Shown: positions 1 through 8,800 of the stretch, in pieces | Layout: each line of letters opens with the position of its first letter | Position numbering within the stretch: position 1 is the stretch's first letter | NCBI GenBank assembly: GCA_001662425.1 | Contig: BDDC01002365.1 | Span: 1-13,607, forward strand | Direction: 5' to 3' | DNA: 13,607 nucleotides | DNA from: Chlamydomonas sphaeroides | Lineage: Eukaryota; Chlorophyta; Chlorophyceae; Chlamydomonadales; Chlamydomonadaceae | Notes under the pieces: generated by a model | Seen by the model: the letters and a program-made list of their open reading frames with translations, nothing else | What the model was told of the DNA's origin: nothing | Databases searched by the model: none | Translations under genes and position numbers: made by a program

Positions 1-66
1 CAGGGGCAGGGGCAGGGGCAGGGGCAGGGGCAGGGGCAGGGGCAGGGGCAGGGGCAGGGGCAGGGG
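1..66. repeat. (CAGGGG)11 hexanucleotide microsatellite
   Basis: Eleven perfect tandem CAGGGG units run from the window edge to position 66, so the array probably continues to the left. The plus strand carries regularly spaced G4 runs (G-quadruplex potential). The minus strand reads as a CCCCTG tract. If the minus-strand gene to the right continues past the window edge, the array would lie in one of its introns or in its 3' region. It does not resemble the TTTTAGGG algal telomere repeat. Confidence 0.97.
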
Positions 67-390
67 CACTCAAGCCCAAGCCACCTAGCGAGCTACGGAG
101 GTGTTGCTTGGGAGGGGGTGGGGGTCGGCAGGGCGGCCAAGGCAGGAGGGCGCGAGGCAGGCGGCGGCGGCGCGTAGGGAGGGTATGTACCGAGGGAGTA
201 GCGAGCTGGTCAGCCACACACCGAGCCAGGAGCTCGGGCCCAACGCTGCAAACGCCTCCCCTCCTGCCCCACGCAGGGAGGGGTGAGCGCGCTGGCTCCG
301 GCGCTGCCGCACGGGTTGAGCGCACGGGGAGGTGCGGAGAGCAAGCGTGAGGGAAGGTGCGGGACGCGAGCGTGGGCGCGTTGCATCGCA

Positions 391-422
391 GGGGGCGTGG
401 GGGCCGTGGGGGCCGTGGGGGG
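391..422. repeat. 9-nt GGGGGCCGT-type tandem repeat
   Basis: About three imperfect units of a G-rich nonamer. Read on the minus strand it encodes either PHG or PPR tripeptide repeats, depending on frame. That would suit a Pro-rich stalk in the algal secreted protein encoded on that strand, but which frame is translated here, if any, is unresolved. Confidence 0.6.
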
Positions 423-552
423 GAACCGGCCGTAGGCACGAGGGCTGTGGTGCTGTTGCGCACTTGGCAGGAGATGGTTGTGGAGTGGACACCACAAAAC
501 ACAAGCACGCCAAATGTGGCATCGACTATCGGCACGACACGGTATGCCGCAC

Positions 553-1446
553 CTGGCGCGAGATGTCGGCGGGGAAGCATACCCGGTTCAGCAACGCCAT
601 GTTCGACAGGTCCAGCCAGGGCAGCGGCAGGCCGGAGCCCTGCGGGGACACGCAGAGGCATGGCATGGGGCCGAGGAAGTGCTTCGTGTTGGGGGGAATG
701 GGATCGGCCTCCCCGGTATTACCCGGTTTTAGCGCACCGCCCGCCCTTCCGCGGTTTGGCCCACCACAGCAACCATGTCGTGGCGTTGTGACGACGCATG
801 CGCTCTCCACACCCGGCAATGCCGAGGTGCGTCTTGACCCACGGGCCACCCCGTCGCCCCAACCCGGCTCCGCACCTCTGGCGGCGGAAGGCTGTTGGCC
901 AGAAGATCCATGCCCGGGTTGCTGGAGGGCAGGTCCTCGCGATAGCGCGATAGGACGAGGTTACGCAAATGCAGCGATGCGCCGGGAGACAGACGCAGCT
1001 GCGAGGCGGGCGAGGCGGCGCGCCTGGTTTAGGGCGCAAAACCAAAGCAGGCGCTGTGCAATCTGCAGCTAGCTTTGTGGACTCGCGGCAAGCTGATGTC
1101 GTCAGGGTTGCGGCGGGCGGGGCTTTACCTTGGCACGTACAAACCCGGCATCCAGAATGGGCCACTGGGCTGGATCGGCCACATCGCCGGTAAGGACGAC
1201 GGTGTGATTAACAGCAAGCGGAAATGGCCCCAAGCCATCCCAGTCGCTGTCGCGCAGCTCGACGTCGTTTACCACCCGGATGGGGCCCAGGTTCGCGTCA
1301 ACCAAGCGCTCCGCCAAAGCCTCAGCCAGCTGACGGCCTGATGCAGCATTAACGATAGCAGCGTTTGCCGCCGATGCACACGCAAAGGTAGCCAGGCAGA
1401 CGAGCCACGCCGCCGCGTCACGCAGCCACGACCTGCGCTGTATCAT
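553..1446 (-). CDS. Secreted/membrane ectodomain protein, 5' part (volvocine multigene family)
   Basis: Three exons on the minus strand: 1446-1129, 998-876 and 639-553 (partial), all joined in phase 0. Donors are AAG|GTAAAG and GAG|GTGCGG; acceptors are CGCAG and CCGCAG. The 318-nt first exon starts with ATG at 1446 and encodes a basic N-terminus, a hydrophobic core (AAAWLVCLATFACA) and an ANA-type signal-peptidase site near residue 29. An N-glycosylation sequon NHT follows at residue 80. The order then seen (xWDGLG, VVLTGD, PILDAGFV, LRLSPGASLHLRNLVL, GMDLLANSLP, LLNRVCFP) matches, from memory, a large family of volvocine secreted proteins and ectodomains, some of which end in a membrane span and protein kinase. 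No function is known to me. After CAG at 553 there is a good donor (GTGCGG); reading through instead stops at 526-528. The 3' part is unresolved or outside the window. Confidence 0.72.
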
Positions 1447-4082
1447 CCTCGTCTTAGCTTATCCTAGCCACTGTCGACGGCGCGTGTGAAACGAGGCCAT
1501 GGTTTTTACGAACTTTCAGCGCTTTCTAGTTGCAGCTTGGTCGGTTTGCTTGCTTTTGTGTAAGTGTATGAATGTATGCGAGGGTGCAAGGACAGCGGAG
1601 ACGTGCAAAGCGACGTGTGTCATATGCCTGTTCGTTGGCTCGCTCCCGGCTCCCGTGTTCCCCCGCCCCTACCCCTTGCGCCGACCCCATCTGGCTTCCT
1701 GGATAATCCCACTTATCATAAATACCGCGCTGTACCAGCTCAATCCCGGAAGCTCGGGCGCTTTCGTGCGATAGCGGGTAACCGGGTATGCCAGGACGGG
1801 AGGACCTACAGTGCCAGGACGCTCCTGCCCGTGCTTTCCCTCGGAGACCGACGGCAAGGCCACAGAGTGGGAGTGTGGGACAAACGCAATGAGGCATAGA
1901 GGGTGCATGGCTTGAGGCCGGTCATTGGACCAAAGACAGACCTGTAGCAAGTAGGAGCAAGTCGACAAGACGGGACGACGGACGTCCGGAGTGAGAGCGC
2001 ATGCGCAGAGGCGTCACTGGAATGCGCCGGCGGAAGACGCCGCCGTTCGCGACTTCCTTTGATGAGCACTGTGTGCAACATCGTCCAATTCCACGCGACT
2101 CCAGCCTGGCACAAGGCACACAACGCATGAGGGGGCCAGGGGCAAATGATGCGGGGGGGAGCTTCCCCGTGCGTCGTTTTCCCCCGACACCCCCCCCCGC
2201 CCGACCCCGTCCGGCTTCCCTGAGCCTGTCACCTTATCCTAGCGGGCTTGAGCCAGCGCGCTCACCATCCCAACACCGCACACCCCTCCCCCCGGCTCCC
2301 CGGTGACTCGCCTCCCGCCGGCAGCGGTGGAATCAGGGGTGCCTGCCATGCCTGCGCGCGTGACCGAGTCCTGTTCGTCTGCGTCTCGCACTCATCGCCC
2401 TACTGCCTTAATTGAATTGAGGGCTTCTTTCCTCTGCGTTCTACCCTGGCGTGCTTCGCCCGCCCTCCTTGCTGGTGACGTGCTGCTCCTTCTTGATTTG
2501 CTTTCCATGTCGTGTCGCGGCCGCGCACGGGTCTTGCCGGGGCAGCAATGGACCCATGGCTGGCGCGCGCCCGCGCCACGCCGCCACCCCCATCGCTGCT
2601 ACGGACTGCCTCGGCATGTCCCTGCACGTCCCACTGTGCGCAGTGGAGGCGTGGAGCAGGGGAGACGCTCTTCTTTTACAGCGGGGTGCGGACAACCAGG
2701 AGACCTACTGTAGGGACAAAGGCTGGTGCGACACGGGGGCCGCGGCCGCGTCCGTGTCTGCCAAGCGCCCTGCGGCGCTGGACTGGCAGCTCACGATGTC
2801 CAAGGAGCGAAGGCGCTCGGGGTTGGATTCTTACTATAGAACCTGCGTGGAAGTCACAGGAGGATCGGCTGGGTTTGGCTTGCACCTTCCGGGCGTACGT
2901 GAGGAGATATGGTCCTGCCGTTAGGCAGATCGGGCGGCTAGGTCCGGCCCGTGGGGTGAGGGCACGGAGGTCGGTGTGCCCGAGACCCCTCAAAGAGTCC
3001 CAGCTTTGACCGCATAGTGACCGACGGTGTGCGTCTGGTCAGGGTGGCCTCTTTTTGGGGCAAGCCATGCACCCATGCGCAGCTGGGGAGGTTTGGCTGG
3101 ATTTTATGGTCGCATGGGCAGCTGAGCCGTGCTGAGCTCCGGTCAAGCCCCGCGTTGAACTTCGTGCCCGGCTGTCAACATCTCATACGAGAAGTCATAC
3201 GGCACGGTACGCCACTACGGCACCCAGGTGCGATGACGGCGCCGCGAGCGCGGCAGCGGGCGCAGACGGGCACGGACGGGCGTCCGACCATGTCCGACAG
3301 CCAGACTGACATGCAACCCAGATGTACAGAAATCACCGGACGCCCGGATGCTAGGTATTCTGAAGCCAAGGAGCACGATGTGGGAAAGCGGCATTCCTCT
3401 AGAGGTACAGGGCGAGGACAACCTACTTCCGTAACGCCTTGCGCCCCCCGCCCACGTACAAGCTCAGGGCCACATGCTCGAGATAAGTATAGCACTGGCG
3501 ACTTTGCGGAACGTAAGGAGCTCGGGGCTCAAGCAGCCGACAGGACCGCGGCACGTGCGCGCGGCGTCTGCAGCCTGCAGGCCAGCTAGGAATAACCTCG
3601 AATTCTCAACGTATGCCCATATGCAGCAACCCCGGCCTCGATGTAAGCGCGACGGTGGGGGCAGACTGAGCTCGCACCAACGGGCGTGGCGTTACGCTTC
3701 TTCTTCTTGTAAGCTGGCAGAAAAATGATTATGATAGTCTGTTATGTAAGGTCGCTATTGGGGTACATGGCCCAAGCAAACGGGCCCCCATGTATTGGAG
3801 ACCTCAAACATTGGAGCTTTGCTCGCGTAGTTCCGTCGCTGTTGCCTTGCCTGGACTACCTGTGGCACTCACTATCACTCTCATCGCTAGCTCTGCGTCT
3901 TGTACCAGACAGACCTCGACGCTTCACTTCGCGCACAAGCCCTTACGACGCGCTTGTCCTTGCAGCCCATCCTTGAGCACTGTCTCTAGCTGACTCAGCG
4001 CGCGGCATAGCGCACTACAGAAGCTCAGTGTCAGGAGCATCGCGAAGGCAACCACGGCGCAGCGCACGAAGCCAAGCTCACG
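1447..4082. other. Intergenic region, no supported gene
   Basis: About 2.6 kb between the start of the minus-strand gene and the start of the plus-strand fusion gene. Open frames of 100-190 codons occur on both strands (for example 3017-3589 plus and 3175-3495 minus), but none shows a recognisable motif, a convincing splice structure or a family resemblance. It should hold the upstream regions of both divergent genes; I saw no clear TATA box. A C-rich stretch near 2199-2235 loosely resembles one near 1680-1715, which may reflect an old dispersed repeat. Three TGTAA words at 3642-3749 are listed separately. Confidence 0.55.
3642..3749 (+). terminator. Cluster of three TGTAA poly(A) signals
   Basis: TGTAA, the standard volvocine polyadenylation word, occurs at 3642-3646, 3708-3712 and 3745-3749 on the plus strand, in a stretch that is more AT-rich than its surroundings. 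This could be the 3' end of a plus-strand transcript ending just before the gene that starts at 4083, but I found no coding sequence upstream to go with it. A single pentamer is weak evidence; the clustering is what makes it worth noting. Confidence 0.3.
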
Positions 4083-5894
4083 ATGGGGTTACCAGGACCA
4101 AGCCTTTCAGAAGTAGCGCCGGATGCTGGACAAGGCGCGGATGCGCCGCTTGACGAGCGGTCGTCGTCCCCTGCGCCGGAGCATGGACTTCGGCACACAA
4201 CGAGCGGCTTCGCGCGAAACTTCACGCAGCGCATGATCAGCGCTGCTCGCAAGTCGTTCGAGCTTGGCGCGAATGACAGCTCCAAGAACGGCGCGACGAC
4301 GGAGGTGCGTGGAAACGACCGGCGTAGTAGCTGTGTCGGAGGCACGCGGCCAGCTGGCGTGCGACACGCCTTCCCCCGCTGTTTGCTCTCGCGCCGCCCC
4401 TCTGCTTGCACTCAATAGCAGTCGTGGCCTCCCGAGAAGCCAATGGGCTGGGTGGGGGAACTTTACGGGCCTGGCCGGCAAGGGCGTGACGCCGGGAGCT
4501 TCCGGAACTACGCACGAACCGGCTAGGGCTTTGCCCTTTGACTACCCAGTCCTTGCATTGGCATAGCAGCCTCACACAGCACAAACGCGCTCTGTTGGCG
4601 GAACCCACCCCGTGACCGGAGACGCGGCGCCAGTGGCTGGCCGCGTTTCATGGCGCGAACTTTCGGGGCCGGCGGCCGGCAACGGAAGGAGGCGATGATC
4701 AGCCGGCCGGCCGCGGCTGCGTTCCCAGTATGCGCGGCTCTGCGCCGCGCTGCGCGGCGGCGCAGCCGATCTGCTCAGAGCCGATTCGCTTGCTTTCGGC
4801 GATGCGAGCGGTCCTGACACGTCCGAACGCGGCCCGCCGGAGTCGGCAGGCGCAGCAAGCCGCCGCGCCCCTCGCCCTCGCGCCGCCAGCACCCTAGCAA
4901 CCTCGCGACCTGCACTGCGCCTGCAATGCAACGCAACCTGCTCTCAACATAGTGTCGCTGCCCTCCAACGCCTCAGGGCGGCGGCAACGGCGACGCCGAC
5001 GAGCTTCCGCCGACTATGAAGCGCTACTTCACCCAGGCATGTGGCCGTTGAGCGTTTGCCGTTGGCGGCGGCCGGTTGGCGGTTACCGATCAGCTGTGCG
5101 CGGGCCCTTGGGCGCATAGCGAGTCCTCCCAGTGACAAGGGCCGCCGCTGTGGCATGGTGTCGCGATGGTTCGGCTCCGCCGCGCGCCGTGGTCTACATT
5201 GGCCACCGCTGGGGGCACCGTCCAGGGCCACGGTTGAGCACCTCGTGCTGCGCCAAGCCGCACCGGCGCCGTCGTGGTTACTTCGCGGACTGCTCGCTTG
5301 TCTTCGTGGCCGGGAGGTTGCGACGCGGCTCGCTTGCGCCCCTTGCCCCTCGCAGGCGTTGTGGCTGGACCACCAATCGGGCATGCACACGGCCCAGTGA
5401 GTCGTCGCGAGGGGTGTTGGATGCGCGACGACGTATGATTGTACTCGGTACTTGGGAGCTGCCGGAACTACCAGATGCGTGTCACGTCTTTGCGCCGTGC
5501 CGTGCGTTGCTTCACCGGCGTCCCCGCCGCCCCCGCCATTTGCGCATTCGCAGCGCACCGCCGCCCGGCCTGGCTGAGCCGCCCATCCCGCCCGAGAGCG
5601 AGGAGGACGAGCACGAATACGTGGAGCATGTGGACCTGAAGGTGAGTCCAGCATACTAGGTCGCGAGATCGCGGGGCGGTGGGGTTCGGCCCGGTTTGGC
5701 ACGCCAACCAGCAAAATGCGAACCGACAAGAGCATCATTCCTAACCAACCCGCGGGCGTTCTCCCGTTCATACCCATTTCAATAAACCATAATCAGGCGT
5801 ACTCGTTTCGCAAGGTATCACGGTTTGTCCCTTGCAATTCCCACACGAGCATGCGCCGCAACAGCGCTTTGCGAACTACATAGTTGCGATACTG
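4083..5894 (+). other. N-terminal exons of the fusion gene (tentative models)
   Basis: Exon 4083-4304 (74 codons, ending TTE, donor GAG|GTGCGT) is polar and Ser/Ala-rich with a basic segment, NFTQRMISAARKSFELG. Exon 4977-5036 (GGGNGDADELPPTMKRYFTQ) joins it in phase 0 and ends CAG|GCATGT, a possible GC-type donor. An acidic exon ending at 5641 (PPESEEDEHEYVEHVDLK, donor AAG|GTGAGT) follows. Its start is ambiguous: CAG at 5553 is the best-looking acceptor but does not match the preceding phase, while 5474 fits if the donor is instead at 5041. Next come an 18-nt exon 5797-5814 (AYSFRK) and a 30-nt exon 5865-5894 (RFANYIVAIL). No domain is recognised. Additional exons could hide in the introns 4305-4976 and 5037-5553, where other open segments exist, for example 4570-4694 and 4729-5018. 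Confidence 0.5.
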
Positions 5895-8800
5895 GTGATT
5901 GGGGAACGGAACATGTCAGCTGGCTGCTGCGGCCTGGAAGGGCCGGACCCAGGCCTCGCTCTTATTCCACGGTCCGAGTGGCCGAACTTGCGAGAGCTCA
6001 GCGTCCCCAGCTATGAATCGTTTCTGGTGACCACGCAGAATCAGGCAGGTCACCAGCGCTACCTGCGACCTTCCTGGCCACACGGCTTGCCCGCTTCACA
6101 GCAAATGCGGCACTAACCCCAGCTTCCCACGACGCGCGGAGCTTGTTACGATAGTTTCCGTACCCTACATCCACATCTGACTGTAAATTTTCGCATCATA
6201 CACATGTACCGCAGCTCGCGCGTATTGGCAGACCATCTGCACGCTGCACTGCGGAGGTTGCTCTTGCAGCATCGCGACACGTCCTTAACCCCGTCGGTCC
6301 CTCCTCCCGACACTCCTTACCACAGGCCATCAGCCTCGCTGGCATCCGTGAGTTCATCAAACAACACAACATCCCGGCGACGATGTCCACCAAGGACGTG
6401 AGTGTCGCTGCGGCCCGGCCAGCCGTCATGCCTCAGTTGACAGAGTCGATGAGTCCATGCGTTGCAACACCTACGTATCAACATAACCGCGATACAATTC
6501 GAGGCTTGGGCCCGGGTCTCCTGCGGCGCCTACCCCACCAACCCTCAGCCCACGCGCTGCTTGGCCTTCAAGCCGCTGCAGGCCTCCTCTTGCCACCGCC
6601 TCTTCCTAGCTCCTTCTTCGCCTCCACCCACCTCTCCTCCACCTCCCCTCAACCCCAACCCCACCCCCAGGTCGTGCGGCACTACATCCTGCCCGCCACA
6701 AGCGGGTCGCACGTGGCCCTGGTGGACACGCAGACCTACAGCCGCTTCCAGCTGCCGCCCATCGACAGGTGCGGACTCAAAAACCGGAGCGCGCCATGCC
6801 GGGGCTGCGGGCGGCAGGCTTGTGTGGCAGCGGCGCGCCGTACGTCCCCCCCTAACCACCTCCCCGCGAGCTCCGCGCCTGACGCCCGCCCGCCCCTCCC
6901 CCCGCCTCTCAGCGAGGGCGCGGCCGCAGCGCGCAAGGCCGCGGGCCCGCTCCCGCCCTACACCCGGATGCCGCAGCGCAGCGGGCGGCAGGTGCGGGAG
7001 GCTGGGGGGGCGTGGGGCTGGGGGACGTGGGGCTGGGGGACGTGGGGCTGGGGCCAGGAGGCATGCGGGCATGCGCTTGGAGGGCCGCCAGGGGACGAGC
7101 GGGGGCGCTCGGCGAGGCCCCGCAGCGCACTCCCTGAGCCCTGCTGCGCTGCCGGGCGTCGGTACATCCCACCCACTCGCCCATCCCCCAACAGGTCAGC
7201 GGGCTGCGGCGGCGCGCGCCGTACTGCTACGTGGTGCATGCCTGGAGCCGGCCCTTCCTGGAGACAGTCACCATGGTGGAGGCGCACCTGGCGGGGTGAG
7301 CAGCGGCTGCGGTGGCGCGATGTTGACCTTGGGATTTGAGAGCAATGATACCGTATCTATTTGGGTTTTCAGTAAAGTTGAACTTGGGCTGCGGTCAACG
7401 GGGCCTTGCGGGCGCTGTGCGGGTCGCCGACCCACATCGCTCCGACTCACGCCGCCGACCCTGCTCCCCGCACCTCCCGTGCCGCCAGGCGGCCGCGCGA
7501 GCACACGTTTGTGTGGATGGACATTTTCGCGGTGCCGCAGGACGTCAGCGACCACAGCGCCTTCGTGCAGGAGGTGGGGCGACGGCGTTGGGGAAGCCGG
7601 GGGGACGGCCGTGCGGGGGAGGGGCATGTGGGTCGGGCTGGGGTCGATGTGGGTCGGGCGCAGGCGTGCGCGCAAACCGCTCCGTGTGCTTGCGAACCCT
7701 GCTCCCGCTTGCTGCCTGCTCCCTCTTGAACCCCAGATCCAGCGCGCCATCTGGTACGCCACCTACACGCTCGCCTGCTTCGACCCGATGGGCACGCTGC
7801 TGGGCCGTCTGTGGTGCCTGTACGAGATGTTCTACACGCTCGTGGCCAAGCAGTGCGCGCACGTGAGTGGCAGCGGATGCGGCACACACAGTGACAGCAG
7901 GTGGAGCGCACAACTGCGCCTGACAGCAGTCGGCGCTGTGCCCGTATGTGCGTGTGGGCTGTGCGACGTGGGTTGTGATAAGGTGGTGGTGGCAGGCCGC
8001 TGACGCGCACGCGGGAATGCGGCCCTCCCGGATCCCGCGCAGGCGCTGGTACCGCTGGTGTCCTCTCCGCTGTCGGCGGCGCAGCGCACGGCTCTGTACA
8101 AGAAGATCGACACGGCCAAGGCCAAGTGCGCTGTCAAGGAGGACTACAAGAAGCTGCACGAGCACATCCTGGGCTACACCCGGTGCGTGGGGCTAGGGGG
8201 GCCGTGGCAGGTTGCCCAGGGGGCACACCGCGGGAACGTGCAGGGGAACGTGCCGGGGAAGAGCTGTGACGGGCTCATCTTCCGTCCGGCCAGCGCAGAC
8301 GCGCGCGCATGCATGCTGTGCCGCGTCATGCGGTCTTGAGGGCCCAGGTTGCTGGCCGCATGGGACGGCGGTCTAAGACTGCCCACACCCCTTCACCCAT
8401 GCAGGCGTGGCGTGCCCGCGATCAACAACTACCTGCGCTCGGGGCTGATGCTGCCGCCGCACGACCACGCTGCCGTGTACCTGCCGGTGGGTGCGGTCCC
8501 CCGCACGTATGTGATTGATCTGCGAAATACGAGATCTCTGGTAGCTGGTCAGATCGGGAATGACGATGCGGCTTTGCCTGATCCCCTGCCCCACCGCAGC
8601 AAGTGGCGTACGAGAAGAAGCCGGGCCTGCTGGCGCTGCTAGGGTGTGCTCGACCGCCGCCGCCGCCGCCACCGCCCTCGGTACGTCCAACCGACAGCCG
8701 AGCCGCCCACCGGCCTCCGGGAAGGCATGGCTGCCTGAACCGCTGCCTAACCGCTTCGCTCAGCCGCTCGCCCCAACCTCCAACCGCCGATTGCAGGTGC

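Larger units (their letters stand above)
6326..8486 (+). other. HET/TIR-like domain region (7 exons)
   Basis: Order of motifs: IREFIKQHNIPATMSTKD then VVRHYILPATSGSH (6326-6714), YCYVVHAWSRPF (7222-7257), FVWMDIFAVPQ (7508-7540), TLACFDPMGTLLGRLWCLYE (7767-7826), then a Lys-rich helical part (KKIDTAKAKCAVKEDYKKL, exon 8043-8182) and RRGVPAINNYLRSG (exon 8405-8486). The sequence xSHAW / WxDIFxxxQ / RxWCLYE resembles domains common in algal, diatom and oomycete proteins. It also parallels the W-D-x-x-C-I-x-Q and R-x-W-x-x-x-E motifs of fungal HET domains, which have been proposed to share the TIR fold. That relation is my inference from motif order, not a search result. No catalytic activity can be claimed; the WCLYE glutamate is only a candidate functional residue. 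Confidence 0.6.

Noticed and set aside
1..66. Telomere repeat or CRISPR array
   Set aside because: The unit is a plain 6-nt microsatellite without spacers and unlike the TTTTAGGG algal telomere unit.
4572..4931. 119-codon minus-strand frame
   Set aside because: Ala/Arg-rich with no motifs; lies in an intron and fits chance openness in GC-rich DNA.
4944..5777. 277-codon minus-strand frame
   Set aside because: Overlaps plus-strand exons with better splice and phase support (4977-5036, 5554-5641); composition is Arg/Ala/Pro-rich without recognisable domains.
7195..7195. Acceptor ACAG ending at 7194 (exon starting GTCAGC)
   Set aside because: After the phase-2 donor at 6769 it would destroy the YCYVVHAW frame; the acceptor ending at 7199 preserves it.
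6462..8003. 513-codon uninterrupted plus-strand frame
   Set aside because: It runs across introns and exons in mixed frames. The true exons inside it (6671-6768, 7200-7295, 7489-7573, 7737-7862) have splice sites and family motifs, so the long frame reflects GC-rich scarcity of stops.
8644..8645. Alternative donor GT inside the linker exon
   Set aside because: It would leave phase 2 and put the following exon out of the VPDHIAEVP/PP2C frame; the donor at 8681 keeps phase 0.
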